NCBI GenBank assembly: GCA_001599595.1
Contig: BCHH01000001.1
Location: forward strand, 372,001 to 436,000
Reading direction: 5' to 3'
Origin: Beverwykella pulmonaria
Lineage: Eukaryota > Ascomycota > Dothideomycetes > Pleosporales > Melanommataceae
DNA length: 64,000 nt
Position numbers and translations under genes: made by a program. Below are positions 1-12,217 of this stretch, piece by piece; position 1 is the first letter of the stretch; every line of letters starts with the position of its first letter. The notes beneath the pieces were generated by a model. The model worked only from the letters and a program-made list of their open reading frames with translations, had not been told where the DNA came from and did no database searches.

Positions 1-675
1 AATACCGCGGCCTTACTATCCCAGGATCTCGGCAACATAGGCAGACTCACCGATTTATTACAGCGAGCTATAGACGTTGCCGCAAATCTGGAGAACATTT
101 GTCATACCTTTGAAGATGCGCTCCGCGATCCAAAGATCTGTACGACTCGAAGATCTGTAGATCCACTTGTGCCTCTTGTGTACGATTTCCGAGAGACAAC
201 TGTTCCCCCTTTCCTTGCAATATTTTGTTTCTACAGCATTCGGATCAATTGCGTTATCATGGACATGTGTTCTCTTCTTTCTACCCAATTGAACCTTATC
301 TCAACTCCTGACTCAAGTCTTCGCCTCGCGACATCAGAGTCTGTATTGCTGCAGCACGACACATCATTCGTGTTCTTTTCGAGGATGACTCCAGTCACGG
401 TCCCACTCTCAGACGCTTCTATTAACATTATCCGAGCTCGGAATGCTCAGCTCTGTCAGAAGATCTGGATGATGTGCGAGCAAGCACGCACCTGGAAGCC
501 CACCGGAGGCTTATTTCTCCTCAACGCGTTGAAGGAAACTTTTCCGTTGGCGTCTTCTGAGATGAAGAATTGGATAGCAAATGTAGCGATTGACATAGAA
601 AGTTATGTGCAAGGGAGGAAGCAATGGAGCGTGGAGAATATGAGCCCGCAAAGGACTGAATTGGCGATATACTAA
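1..675 (+). CDS. C-terminal part of a fungal Zn2Cys6-type transcription factor (partial)
   Basis: One frame is open from the first base of the window to a TAA at 673-675, giving about 224 residues of the end of a protein whose start lies outside. The helical, low-charge sequence with segments such as RARNAQLCQKIWMMCEQAR and FPLASSEMKNWI resembles the C-terminal regulatory region of fungal binuclear-zinc-cluster activators. The DNA-binding domain is not in view, so the assignment rests on C-terminal style only. It lies upstream of and on the same strand as the beta-mannosidase gene; whether it regulates that gene is unknown. No intron is needed in the visible part. Confidence 0.55.
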   Translation, partial: NTAALLSQDLGNIGRLTDLLQRAIDVAANLENICHTFEDALRDPKICTTRRSVDPLVPLVYDFRETTVPPFLAIFCFYSIRINCVIMDMCSLLSTQLNLISTPDSSLRLATSESVLLQHDTSFVFFSRMTPVTVPLSDASINIIRARNAQLCQKIWMMCEQARTWKPTGGLFLLNALKETFPLASSEMKNWIANVAIDIESYVQGRKQWSVENMSPQRTELAIY

Positions 676-1302
676 GTGGGAAGTCGACTAGTAGAAGTTA
701 ATTAGAAACAAGAGAATGATGATGCTTGGAACCATCATGGCTTGCGACTTTGTCTTTGGTCCGGGGTACGAAGAGATGCTTCACCAACCGGATCCCAACA
801 AAACGTTGAAGTATCTATGCGTACAAATCGCAACCCGAAGGATCATTTCACACCATTGAGACCTCATGATCTAATGGGATTTGGAAGGAATCGTTTATGG
901 TATACAATACGTACCAATCGGATCTTATCAAGCTAAACTGTATTGGGTATAATCACAGGAAACTCCGCAATCGGCCTCATATTTGCCGAGAACCTCACCT
1001 CTCACGCTTCCTCCTTCCGTCGAACGACAGCTGTAGTACATCTTACATACGTCATTCCCATCTTTTAGTACATGTACCACTGCTCCTTCGCTGCCGGAGT
1101 TGCCGAGCCGTGCGACCGTAACAGTACCATGAATGGATGGCACATGTTACATCATACATCTTATGGGAGGGTTGCGTAGGTTTGAAATAAGAGCGATATG
1201 TTTCAGTCACTATATGTTAGGGCTGGTGTTGCTCTAGTTGCAACATGGCTCCTTGTTTTCCTCACCCTTATCGACCTCGAACCACAAGTTCAAAGCTCGA
1301 CC
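676..1302. other. Intergenic / beta-mannosidase upstream region
   Basis: This holds the 3' flank of the transcription-factor gene and the 5' region of the beta-mannosidase gene. An ATG at 1198 is in frame with the mannosidase and would add 35 hydrophobic residues; 1303 is preferred as the start because it puts a normal signal peptide directly before the mature enzyme. A 71-codon ORF on the minus strand (928-1143) is listed separately. Confidence 0.5.
928..1143 (-). CDS. Small cysteine-containing ORF, doubtful
   Basis: This is a 71-codon ORF from ATG to TGA with four cysteines in two pairs (CKMYYSC and CGVSC). Third-position codon choice looks like coding sequence. It has no signal peptide and I recognise no family. 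It could be an exon of a small gene, a remnant or chance. It lies between two plus-strand genes, so any transcription would be antisense to the mannosidase leader. Confidence 0.2.
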   Translation of the reverse strand: MPSIHGTVTVARLGNSGSEGAVVHVLKDGNDVCKMYYSCRSTEGGSVRGEVLGKYEADCGVSCDYTQYSLA

Positions 1303-4295
1303 ATGACTTGGCCAAGTATGCAGGCGATATTAGCTGCTACAGCAACATCTATGGTTTGCGGCCAGCAGGTGCTTGACTTGAGCTCCATTGATTGGACTCT
1401 CACAAGCCCGAATTTTACGCATATTTCAGTCCCAGCGAAGCTACCATCACAGGCTCATTTAGATCTTTATGACGCCCAGGTTAGGTGAATCGAGATTCCA
1501 AGAGGGGATAAATACGCTAATTATACACTACAGGTCATTGGAAATCCACTATTTGGCTTAAATGATTTCAATCTCAGATGGGTTGGGGACTCTAATTGGA
1601 CGTATACCTCAGCACCTATAACCTCTTTGTAGGTAAAACCTTGAATTTTCTTTGTTGCGGGTTACTGATTTTTGGCAGGAACGAGAACACTAGTTCAACT
1701 TGGCTCGTCTTCAATGGGCTCGATACCTTCACGAGCATCAAATTCTGCGGGCAACATATAGCATCAACGAACAATCAGTTTCGACAATACTACTTTGAGG
1801 TTTCAGACATCCTAGGATCCTCCAGGGACTGTATTCTGAGCCTCAACTTCGGAAGTGCGACAGTAATAGCTAATGCAACTGCCGCATTACCAGGTCAAGA
1901 GAGTAAGTGTGAACCTACATTTTTTTTTCCAGATTGCTAATCTTATTCCTATAGCCTGGCCATTTGGGGTGGAAAATTTGTTTGAGTTCCCAAATCGCCA
2001 ATTCATTCGCAAGGAGCAGAACGATTTCGGATGGGATTGGGGCCCGGCCTTCGCACCCGCAGGACCTTGGCAACCGGCATATGTAGTTCAATTGGAAGCC
2101 CAGGATATCTACGTTCGGAACACTCTCGTTGACGTCTACCGCGAGGGACAGCTGAACTTACTACTACCAGACCAAACGAAAGACTGGGTTCTAAAAGCTA
2201 GCATCGACTACCTAGGATCCGAACTCCTATCAAATGCATCTCTGACGTATCTCCTGACAGATGTCAAAAATGCCACTGTATTAAGCGGACAACTCACTAA
2301 TATCACATTGGCCAACAGCACCATCACAGGTAGTATCATTATTCCCAGCGATGCTGTAGAGTTATGGTGGCCTGTGGGTATGGGACCCCAGACCTTGTAT
2401 AATTTGACCCTCGACGTTGTCGCTAGTGGAAACACGGCGGCATCGGTCACCAAGCGGATGGGGTTTCGTACAATCGTTTTGAACGAGCTGCCAATTTCTC
2501 AAGAGCAGCTTGACCAGGGCATTGCTCCAGGAAACAATTGGCATTTCGAAGTTAACGGGCATGAGTTTTACGCTAAGGGGTCCAATTTCATCCCTCCCGA
2601 TCCATTCTGGCCCTCCGTTACCGAGACTCGTATTCGCCAGCTTTTCGAGAGCGTGGTAGATGGTAACCAGAACATGCTTCGCGTTTGGTCGTCCGGAGCG
2701 TATTCGCCAGACTTCATGTTCGATCTGGCAGATGAGATGGGAATTCTGCTATGGAGCGAATTCGAGTTTGGAGACGCGCTTTATCCCGTCGATCAAGAGT
2801 ACCTGAACAACGTGAAAGAAGAAGTTGAGTATCAAGTCCGAAGAGTCAACCATCATCCATCACTTGCGTTCTGGGCTGGTGGTAACGAGCTTGAAAATCT
2901 AGAGCTATATCTCGTTAACCGTAGCAAGCCGGAACTTCTCGAACGATATGTGGCCGAGTACGAAACTCTATTTCTAGATACTATAGTGCCTATACTATTC
3001 GGAAATACTCGCAGCATCTCGTATTCGCCCTCTAGTACGACTAACGGATGGGTGAGTTTGAACTTTTCGCTCCCGCAGCCTATCACTGAGCGATACGACA
3101 ATGTGACCCCGGGATCGATATATGGGGATACTGGTAAGACTCTTGACCTCGTTGGTCCCATTTTCCTGGGTGGCTAACTTCGCTAGATCACTACGACTAT
3201 GATTCTGCAGACTCTTTCAACCTCTCCACTTATCCGGTGGGTCGGTTCGCCAATGAGTTTGGATACCACAGTATGCCTTCGCTTCAGACCTGGCAGCAGG
3301 CTGTAGATCCAGCAGACCTATGGTTCAACTCCTCTATCATCACCCTGAGAAACCACCACTATCCTGCTGGTGGTCTCTACACCTCAAATTATGCCAATGC
3401 TTCAAAAGGTATGGGAGAAATGACCATCGCCGCACAACGCTGGTATCCTGTTCCGGACAAGATCGACCGTCTCGACAATTTCTCCGCGTGGTGCCATACT
3501 ACGCAGATTTTTCAGGCCGACTACTACAGGTCTCAAATCCAGTTCTACCGTCGCGGAAGCGCAATGTCAGAAAGACAACTGGGGTCTCTATACTGGCAAT
3601 TGGAAGACCAGTGGCAGGCTCCTACCTGGGCAGGCATCGAGTACGACGGACGTTGGAAGGTCCTTCATTATGTGGTCAAAGACATATACCAACGAGTAAT
3701 CATCTCCCCATTTTTCAATGTCACAACGCACGACTTGGAAGTCTGGGTGATCTCTGATTTGTGGTCGTCGATATCGGGATCAGTCAATATGGCTTGGTAT
3801 GATTGGTCTGGCAAGCGGCTTAAAGTTAGTACGCCGACGTCTGCTGATGTGCAGGTTGGTGCAATTAACGGCACTCGGGTACTCTCAACAAATACCGATG
3901 AGGTACTCTTCGGCTACGATCCCGCAGATGTCATTCTCGTCGTGGAAGTCTCTGCGCAGGGAAACCTACCAAACTCAAACAAGACACAGACATTCACCCA
4001 TAAGAATTGGTTTCATGCAGACCGGCTTTCGAATGCGAAGCTTGTCGATCCAGGTCTGGAGCTGAGCTATTCAAACACAACTTCCAAGTTCACGGTCAAG
4101 GCAACCACAGGGATTGCTGCGTGGGTGTGGTTGGATTATCCATCCGGTGCGGTGTTGAACTTCGACTCAAATACTTTCTGGCTCCTTCCTGGAGAGGAAA
4201 GAGAGGTGGGGTATACTGTGAAGAGAGATACGACTAACGGGTTGTGGATCCAAGGAGTTACTGTGAGGAGTTTGTGGAATAATACGGTCCCTTGA
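1303..4295 (+). CDS. Secreted beta-mannosidase, glycoside hydrolase family 2
   Basis: Five exons are inferred: 1303-1479, 1534-1628, 1679-1902, 1955-3133 and 3187-4295. They give 927 residues, close to the usual length of the Aspergillus secreted enzyme. The enzyme releases mannose from the non-reducing ends of beta-mannosides and manno-oligosaccharides outside the cell. A signal peptide ends near MVCGQQ. Family blocks are clear: [42 protein letters not shown] and [13 protein letters not shown]. The acid/base Glu is in WAGGNELE and the nucleophile Glu in [11 protein letters not shown]. There are many N-glycosylation sequons. All introns are GT-AG and 50-54 bases long. The alternative in-frame ATG at 1198 would give a longer hydrophobic N-terminus; I think it is upstream of the true start. 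Confidence 0.93.
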
Positions 4296-4940
4296 TAGAA
4301 GCGGAGATTTGGTGAAGGCCGTCTGCCCCAATCCAGACACCTGAACGCAATCCCTTAATGACTTCGTATTATCCCATCATATCTGCCGAAGCCTGTTTGG
4401 AGTTCAGATTTAGTTATTGCAGTCCACATCCGCATCATTTCGGGCAGACGTAGTGAAAGTTCTGTTGAGGAGGCTGGGAAAATAATCGTTTCATTTCGAA
4501 CAGGCAACACACAGGCAGCACACAGGCAACATACACAATTTGTACCTTTTGTCTTCCCTTCTAGGACGTTAAAAATTTGGATCTCAGCCTTTCACAGCTG
4601 AAAGCTGTAAAGGTGACTTCTGATTGGTCAATAGCTGCCTAGTGCAAAAAGGAGGAGGTTGGGGATAAGCCCTTCGGCGAAAAGATCGCGAGATCTGCTA
4701 ACACACGCACAGAAGTGATTGATATTAGCGCGTAGTTGCCTGTCGCAATATCACATGCATTTTCCTCTATAAAGTATGCTTGCTCTTTGCACACGGTTTG
4801 GTCTTTCCTTCGCAGAACTCACATACAATTCAATCTTCAACCCCATCTCAGTCTCTGCACAATTCTCACTCTACATTATTGCTAATCTATTACTACTCAC
4901 TACACTCTTATATAATATTGTGCCGCGAGATCCATCCATA
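4296..4940. other. Intergenic region with a short tandem repeat
   Basis: I see no gene in this stretch. It contains three 11-bp tandem units at 4500-4532 and an imperfect palindrome around 4590-4615 (CAGCTGAAAGCTG core). A reading frame with hydrophobic codons precedes the ATG at 4941, but it looks like untranslated leader. Confidence 0.4.
4500..4532. repeat. Tandem repeat, 3 x 11 bp
   Basis: Three consecutive units, acaggcaacac, acaggcagcac and acaggcaacat, differ by one base each. No function is evident. Confidence 0.8.
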
Positions 4941-6095
4941 ATGGAAGACATCAGAAAGCTGCTCCAAGAATTCGATGACTTATCCGTGATTGAAAACGAT
5001 AGCAACGGTGCTAATAGCAAGAAGGGCAGGAGATATGATTCAGGCATGGCGAAGCTGCATAGTTTGCTCACTAAAGGTAGCCCTCCAATCCGCAAGATTT
5101 CATAGGAATTTCCGTGTCTCTGACTCTTGGTAGAAAACCCTACGTCCGCCAGGTCCGGTATCCTCAGGCGTGCGGAATCAAAAGCACGTTCTCGGCAAAA
5201 GTACTATCGTAGGGCGACGGAATTCTTCAGTCAACCACATGACGAAGCGGTGTTCCCGTTCCTGGCTCTTCCGGCGGAGTTGAGACTGCTTGTTTATCAT
5301 GAGTTGCTTGTCAGTGATGATCGGCTAGTCTTAACTTGGTGATCGCCAAAGCGGTCGAGCAAGCGGCAGAAGAAGATGTATATTGGGATCTTGATGAGCT
5401 GCAAGCAGTGTGAAAGTGAAGGGTTGGGAGTGCTATACGGACAGAACCTCTTCGACTTTGGTGAGTTCGACACAATCACTTCCTCGCTCTATATGAACTT
5501 GTTTCTGATACATATCAAAGGAGAAATCCGCAATCACTATAGCGTTAACAAACCGCTTCTTTCCCGCATTGGCAGCGTCAACTTCAGCCTCATCCGATGC
5601 ATTGTAGCCGAGTACTCCGCCGCCGCAGAAGAACTCTCACACCTCCTTCCCGACACCGCGCCACTCTCTCTGAAGGAATCGGTATTTTATGCTCGCCCAG
5701 CCTACACCTACCGACTAACTGTCCCCTTCATCATGGAAACCCTCGCATCCTACAACATAAATCTGGACCAACTGCAACTCTTCGCCATCAGCATCATTCC
5801 GTACGGCTCCGACGACGCAACGACGCAGATCATGAAGCTGGAGACGAATGAGGATCTAAATAATCTTCCCCCGATTAACCCACCGACTATTCTCAACGAT
5901 GAGAAGTTGAGGGATAAATGGCTGGAAGAGAAGAATGAGAGGGCGCATTTAGAGGATGTGGTGAAGGGGATTTGTGAAAGGGAGAAGGGGCTGAAGCAGG
6001 TTGATTTTATGAGAGATATCGAGAAGAAGATTGCGTTCGATTGGGATTTGCCTTTTTTTAATCGGTTGTGGATTGCTTATCAGAAGGTTGACTAG
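4941..6095 (+). CDS. 2EXR/F-box-like fungal protein with an in-frame TGA
   Basis: Exon 1 runs 4941-5075 or so. A GT-AG intron ends in TAG just before 5132, and the frame then continues to a TAG stop at 6093-6095. The block FPFLALPAELRLLVYHELL is the motif of the 2EXR/F-box-like family common in filamentous fungi. The later segment ILMSCKQCESEGLGVLYGQN is the usual second half of that domain. The same frame is broken by TGA at 5340-5342. Either this is a nonsense mutation, or a 60-base in-phase intron (5310-5369, donor GTCAGT, acceptor GCAG) removes it. The surrounding residues look like conserved domain sequence, so I lean to nonsense. The C-terminal half is charged and has no recognised domain. 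The family's molecular role is unknown. Confidence 0.6.
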
Positions 6096-6574
6096 GAAAA
6101 CGATACGATTTGATTTGGTGGGTAGGGCACAAGCCGATTTATTTGTCTACTTTCACATAGTCTCTAGGTATGCGTATTATTATTGCTTCTGCAGCCATGT
6201 TCCACCTCAATTTATCCCATCATGGCAGCATGTAATAGTAGATATATTGCCCACAAAGTATTATCTATGGTGGCTTGATATAGATGCTAGTGGCAGATAT
6301 AGTAGGGCAGAGTAATTTTAGAGATATCCTTTCCCTCTTGCCCTTGACTGCGTTCCTAATCAACAAAAAGGTATCGAAGTCTTCCACAGCAGATGCATTG
6401 GAGTACTCTCTGCTCCGCTGATATCCACGAGTATCCGCTAAACCTTTAGCGCTCCACCCATTCCTGTCCAATCAACATGAGTCACTCTCCGCTCGACGAC
6501 ATCAACATTCCCTAACCTCACTCCGTCACTAGTATCAAGCCAAACTTTGCTTCTCCCTCAAATCCGAACTAGCA
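6096..6574. other. Intergenic region
   Basis: I see no gene here. The last 100 bases are pyrimidine-rich and precede the dehydrogenase ATG, as expected for a promoter. Confidence 0.5.
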
Positions 6575-7612
6575 ATGGTAGACTCCACATCCCTCCGCTT
6601 AGGATGGATCGGCCTAGGTTCAATGGGCCTCGCAATGGCTACCAATATCCAAAAGTATCTTAGTGAGAATCGGTATCCTCCTTTACGTTACTCGAATCGA
6701 ACGGTGTCACGTGGAGAGCCGCTGGAGAAGATTGGTGGCGTGCCTTGTCAGTCGATTGCTGAGCTGGCGCAGAGCTGCAATGTGATATTCATTTCTGTAA
6801 GAGGAACAATATCCTAGCCAACTAAACTCCCAGGTGAAATCACACAAGACTAAACAGTGATATAGGTCAGCGACGATTCAGTCTCAAAATCCGTCGTCGA
6901 AGAACTTATATCCAGCGGCCCTCTCACCTCCAAAATCATTCTCGACACCACCACGGTCCACCCTAGCACCACAACTTCACTCTCCACTCTCCTCAACTCC
7001 GTAGGTTCATCCTTCATCGCCGCCCCCGTCTTCGGCGCCACGCCCCTCGCCCGTGCCGGCCACCTCCTCATCGCCGTCGCCGGACCCCAAGACGCCATTG
7101 CAGCAATCTCACCCTTCTTAAAAGGCGTCATAGCACGAAACGTCATCGAGGTAGGCGCTGATCCTTCAAAAGCCCTCCTCTTAAAAACAACAAGCAACTT
7201 CATCACCGCAGGCCTCATGTACCTCCTCTCAGAAGCACATGTGCTAGCCGAGAAATCAGGGCTCCCAACTTCCGTCCTCGAGTTGCTTATCCAGGAGAAT
7301 TTTGGCGCGTACGCGCATGGCGTTTCCCAGCGACTGACCTCAGGGGCGTATTTTCCTAAGGAAGGAGAGAAGCCGAGTTCGGGGCTGGAGTTGGGCATGA
7401 AGGATGTAGGGCATGGACTGGATATTGCAAGGGGGGTAGGGATGCAATTACAGGTCGGGGAGCTGAGTATGGGGGCTATGACGGAGGCGAAGCGGTACGG
7501 GGAGGAGAGGGGACGGGGGTTGGATAGTAGTAGTGTGTTTGGGGTTGTGAGACGGAGGGCAGGGTTGGAGTTTGAGAGTGAGGTGGTGAGGAGGAGGGAT
7601 GAGGGGAAGTAG
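6575..7612 (+). CDS. 3-hydroxyisobutyrate dehydrogenase-like NAD(P)-dependent oxidoreductase
   Basis: Two exons (6575-6796 and 6866-7612) give 322 residues, near the family norm of about 300. The family oxidises beta-hydroxyacids with NAD(P). The Rossmann nucleotide loop GWIGLGSMG is at residues 10-18. The substrate-binding block APVFGATPLARAGHL is at about 127-141, where many homologues read APVSGG. The catalytic Lys (about 181) and Asn (about 185) are in LLLKTTSNF. No mitochondrial targeting peptide is obvious, so a cytosolic beta-hydroxyacid dehydrogenase of uncertain substrate is more likely than the valine-pathway enzyme. The tail from about residue 290 is Arg/Glu-rich and low in complexity. 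Confidence 0.88.
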
Positions 7613-8759
7613 GGTAAGGAAAATTGGAAAGGTAGCAGTGGAGACATGCTTGTCGAATTACCAGATATGATGAAGCTGCCACTTTCCAAGACAGTTTTAG
7701 TGGGCTCTGCGATAAATGGGATCTCCTTCAGTCCTTCTCCTTTCCGCCATCTAATCCTACGCTTTAAATTAACCTGGAAGCGTACCACAGCTGGGGAAAG
7801 TGAACATCAAGACCCTCCTCATTTAGCTCTTCGCGGCTACCACCATTTCTGTTAGCTTGTTCGATGATGATGGCCCGCTACTCCAACTTAATATGCGACA
7901 TCATCACGGATGTAAGTGATGGTCCCCATCCCATCAAAGCAGGTGGATGCCGCAGAGTGTGTACTAATACTACGTGAATCACTTCTGAGTCGCAAAGAAA
8001 TGCACTCGCTGGCTCTAAAAGTACATACCATTTGTTGAATCGTCAGTTCAAACTAGGAAAACATTGTTCACATTTTAATAAAGGATTTTAATAGTTGTAA
8101 TATGGAGGCCTCTATGGCAATTAAGATTGAGGGGGGCCTGAGTGGCGATCCACATGGAGGGTTAAAATAGGTAATCATGCCCTAAATCGTTACATTATCT
8201 CCCGACCCAATCATTACAGATGGTGGAATAGAAACTGAAAAGTTACCTCTCAGAACTTGATCGACACGACCACGAGGTAGAATTGGAAGTGATAAGTTAT
8301 TAAATAGAATTTCCTTCCACTATGCCCTTGATAACCCGTTAGTCTTCCGGGATTGGGACTGTGAGGGAAAAGAAATCAGTTTCAAGGCTAGGGGACTGAG
8401 CGTGATGTTAGACCCGAGTGTTGAGTGGTATGTGTGTAAGGATTTGGCTGGATGATTAGGTAGTGAGCTGGTTGAGAGGCTGGAGGACGGGGATGCCAAG
8501 AAGTTTGGAGATTCATGGTTTGGAAGGCTCGAGAAGGCTCAGCTTTTCTGCTTAATATTGATGAAATAAGAGCGTTGACTTGAGTGAAGATACTTGATAT
8601 ATATATACACATACATACACGCTGGTCTTGGCCTCTACTGCATCGCCTTCAAAATAGAACGCCGGAGAAATGCGTACATCGTCGAATATGCACATCGCCC
8701 TTCTATATTTCCATCATTGTACCATTCGTCTTCCAGCCAAACCATCAATATCACCCCAC
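7613..8759. other. Intergenic region
   Basis: I see no convincing gene in this 1.1-kb stretch. It holds the 3' ends of two convergent genes, a dinucleotide-rich tract near 8590-8625 (TATATATACACATACATACAC), and no recognisable transposon sequence. Confidence 0.5.
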
Positions 8760-9273
8760 CTACCTCATCTTTGGAAATACAGGTCTTTTCCCAAACGCCA
8801 GCGCTACCCAACCCCCAATTAGGCACAGCCCACCCAAAGGCGTCACCGGACCTAGGAACTTGAATCGCTGCGGATCCAGTGTCAACAAATATATACTCCC
8901 GCTGAACATCGTCATCCCAGCTGTAAAGAGGCTCATAGCAATTGTGTTCTGAGGCGCAATGGCGGCGGCGAATGTCAGGGTTACAGAGTGCAGGAGCTGT
9001 GAGAGTAGAGTTAGCTTTAGCGTCCATAGCAAATGATATGGATTGAGAAGCCATGGGGAAGGCGTTGGGCTTAGGAACGAGGTAGAGGGAGAGAACCAGA
9101 TCAGTATGTGAGAAAGGGTAGGGTGTACGCGCCTGATAGTGTGCCGCAGTCCCCCAATTCGCGATCCTTGCGGGGTCCGCAATGCGTTTTTTAAGGCCGT
9201 GGGCGCCGAATGCGCCGAGGGCGACGGAAGTCGCGCCGTAGAGGCAGCCGATAGTCCAGAAAGGCGGTGCCAT
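8760..9273 (-). CDS. DUF423/TMEM256-family small membrane protein
   Basis: Two exons are inferred on the minus strand, 9133-9273 and 8760-8996, giving 125 residues with four hydrophobic helices. The N-terminal block YGATSVALGAFGAHGLKKR and the junction AHYQ-LLHSV match DUF423 proteins, a widespread family of unknown function found in bacteria and in eukaryotic organelle membranes. The only splice solution I find that keeps the conserved junction uses a GC donor (GCGCGT at 9132) with a normal AG acceptor; the intron is 136 bases. The gene ends near PVFPKMR. Confidence 0.75.
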
Positions 9274-9694
9274 GCTCAATTGGTGATTTATGAGTGTAGA
9301 CTGTGATTTGTTGGGGGAGGGGAGAATGTTGGTTTGTTGGTGTTTCGTGTCGAGTGAGAGGGTTGTGATGCGGGAACGTATGCGGAGTGCTCGGAGGTGA
9401 GATGGTGGTCTGTGCGAGGGTTGTGTTTCAAGAAGGAGTTTTGAACTCAATGACCTGGGTAAAAGTCGACATGGACAGTTTGGTATCATAGAAATCTACT
9501 ATAGCTCATAGATTGTGAAGAGCTCGCCCATATATTGAAGGCAACCAAAGCCGTGACATAATCATCATCAAGTCATCCGAAGGAAAGACATTAACCTGTG
9601 AAAAGACTCCATATGAAACCTTGATCGCTCCTCGAAATCTCAGTACTGTTTTTCCCCTTCTCACACTCAGCTCATCGGCTGACGCGAGGCCTGC
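9274..9694. other. Intergenic region
   Basis: Promoter side of the DUF423 gene and 3' flank of PRMT5. I see no other coding signal. Confidence 0.45.
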
Positions 9695-12217
9695 TTACAT
9701 CAGACACCCGTTGCTCTTGCTGGAATGAAGATCTGAGATGCTCAGTCTTAATCTTCGGCCGTTCGCCGAGATGAAGCTCTCTACAAGCCATTCGTACCAC
9801 ACCTTCCGATCGTCCGTCTGCCGCCACATGCTGATTTCAAGATCAGAGTTGGCGGGCACTTGGATAGGAGTCTGAAAGCAAAAGTTAGTCACTTCTCAAT
9901 CTGATAAGGAATATTGAAATGAGAGCATACCTTCAAGGGGAAGAAGATCGGGAACCAGCTGATCATGTCCTGGCTCTTCTCGTCCATCGTTACCGGGTTC
10001 GTGCTCAATTCCACACTGCCCTTGGAACCAGAGTACAGAACTGTCTCGAAGTATCCCGCCAGCCCGTGGCATACGCCCTGTTCTTGGATCGGAAACGCAA
10101 GTTTGCAAAACCGGAAGTTGTGTTCGTTTGCGCCATCGCCGCCCGTAAAACCTCCGCCGCCCCCCACTGCCGAGCCACCACGCCGGAGCGCAGATTGAGC
10201 TAGTATAGATGGCGGCAGTGGATGAGAAAACTCCCATGCAGTTTGCACATTCGGAACCAAGGGCGAGTCGAGCTTCAGCTGGCTCATCTTGGTACCGTTG
10301 GATATTTGCGACTGAGAGGTATCCGCTGAAAGTGGGACAGTGGAGAGGTAGTCAAATTGGGAGAGCATGACAACCCAAGGAATATCGAAGGCGCTCGGGT
10401 CCACAGATGAGCTCCTCGATAGCAGATCGGACCAAATTCTCGGCGTTGAAATGGGTGTCATATGCGCCGTATAACTCGAGGGTATGGAGATTCCATGCTC
10501 AGGGTTCAGCACATGCTGCACGCCATCGAGGCATTCGGGCGACAATTCGTTGTCGGCGAATGAACCAAGCAGTTCGCTTACGATAATGTCGACTTTGCCA
10601 AAGGTGCCATCAGGTAGGATGGGGCCTTTCCAGGCGCGCATATCCGTTTTCACCACCGTGACTTGCCCGCCCCACTCTTCAGCGTTGTGGTGTTGGAGGA
10701 GGACATATGCATTGGGGTTTTTTTCAATGGCATACACACGAACAGGAATGCTAGTGCTCTCGCTCGCATTCAGAGCGCGGGTCACCAATGGTCCGCGCCC
10801 GGCGCCTGTCACGGCAATGACTATTGCGCCGTTGTCTGAACTTGTTGATTTATTCTGCGCCACCCAGTCTTGCAGGGCTTGCGCTACTGCCCGCTCGTAC
10901 CAGGCATACTTGATGGGGTCCTTCTCAAAGACTTCGTACGTGATTGATTCAAGATTGTCAGTAAGCGGCTGCAAGGGGCTCTGAAGGTAGTCCTGGAAGC
11001 CGCCACCAAACCTCTCCAGCGTGCTCTTGGGTGGCTGATTTCTCTGAAGATACCGGATGTAGCTGAGATGTGGTGCTGGATCATTGTAACTCTTCTTGCT
11101 CGCTTTCTTCGGAACCTTTGCAGCTTCCGCTGGGGTCGGAGAGGCAGACAGAGAAGATGCCGAGCTTGGTGCATCTGCTGCGGTTTCAGGAGAGAGCTGG
11201 CCAGTGGAGTAAGACATTATCATGTCTGGATCGTCGACGCCGGGTATTGGGCCAATGTCAGTAAGGAGAAGCCACGGCGCGCTGCGGAGACGCATGCAGC
11301 GGAATATGAAATGCTGATGCGGCTTCGAGAGCACAAAAGAGCCCCGCGCATTGACGAGGAAGGAGGATGCGGGAAGGTTGAGCAGGCGGACAGGCTCAGA
11401 AAACCAGCGAGACTGGAGTGCCAGTGACGGAAACCGACGGGGCAGTTCGAGAGCAACGGAGAGTCTGCTATGGTACCTGGACATGGTTCGAATGGCGTTC
11501 CAAGCATCCCACGCACCAAATTGGTCGGTGTTCCTGGCATTGCCACCTTGCTGTTCCGCGAACGCTGGCCGCGCAAAGCGGGCCAGATTCCCTAGATCTT
11601 CCTCTCCGTCAGCAGCCTTTGAGACATCCATGGGCATCATCACGTGTAGTTGTATGTATGATCCTGTGGAAAGCGCTTCTTTGATAGCGCGCGCGAACTG
11701 GGACACGCCATTTGCTCCATGTGTGAGGGGTGGTCCCTGGACTACGACGGTAACAACACCGCAGAAGGCAGCATAGGCAATCTCTAGATTGAAGACTTGA
11801 CGGGAGAGGTGAGCGATGACTGGGTCTGGGGACGCTAGGTCTATCCAAGTGCTAGTGAACGTGACGAGCTGGGAGATGGTGTCACTCGGCGTGAGCGGCG
11901 TGTCCACGTTCTCCAGCGCGGGTATGAGGGGCAGCGGCTGAGCCTGCGACGGAGGAGCGTCTTCGGCGGCCTGGCTGTAGGAGCTCAAGAGACTGAGGAT
12001 GCGGGCATGGAAGTGGGCATTCGTGATGGGCGTGGTGAGCATATCATACTGGGTGACAGTGAGTGAACATGTTTGCATGGAGGTGAGCATATATTCCTAC
12101 ACCAAGATCTTGGGCATGGTGCACCAGCTGTGCCGACACAGGCAGCGCGCGCTTCGTCTCATGCTGGCCGACGTAGAAAGTGGGCATCGCCTCGCCCGAG
12201 TCATTCGGCGAGTCCAT
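9695..12217 (-). CDS. PRMT5: Type II protein arginine methyltransferase PRMT5 (Skb1/Hsl7 family)
   Basis: Three exons (12101-12217, 9931-12048, 9695-9871) give 803 residues. The enzyme makes symmetric dimethylarginine, notably on Sm proteins and histones. The N-terminal TIM-barrel part begins YVGQHETKRALP. The catalytic domain shows GFQDYLQSPLQPL, the YEVFEKDPIKY segment typical of type II enzymes, SAM motif I in GAGRGPLV, and the double-Glu loop in SELLGSFADNELSPECLDG. The C-terminal barrel ends with SMWRQTDDRKVWYEW. A Ser/Ala/Lys-rich insertion (about residues 310-345) and a Gly-rich loop (GGSAVGGGGGFTGG) are local expansions. The start at 12217 is the first ATG consistent with the family. 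It is transcribed divergently from PRP43. Confidence 0.96.

Noticed and set aside
6850..7788. A 312-codon ORF on the minus strand
   Set aside because: It is the mirror of the dehydrogenase exon, low in complexity (Ser/Pro-rich), and the plus strand has all family motifs.
8635..9489. One continuous 284-codon minus-strand ORF in place of the spliced DUF423 gene
   Set aside because: It leaves the conserved frame after AHYQ and reads the second exon out of frame; the spliced model keeps the family sequence.
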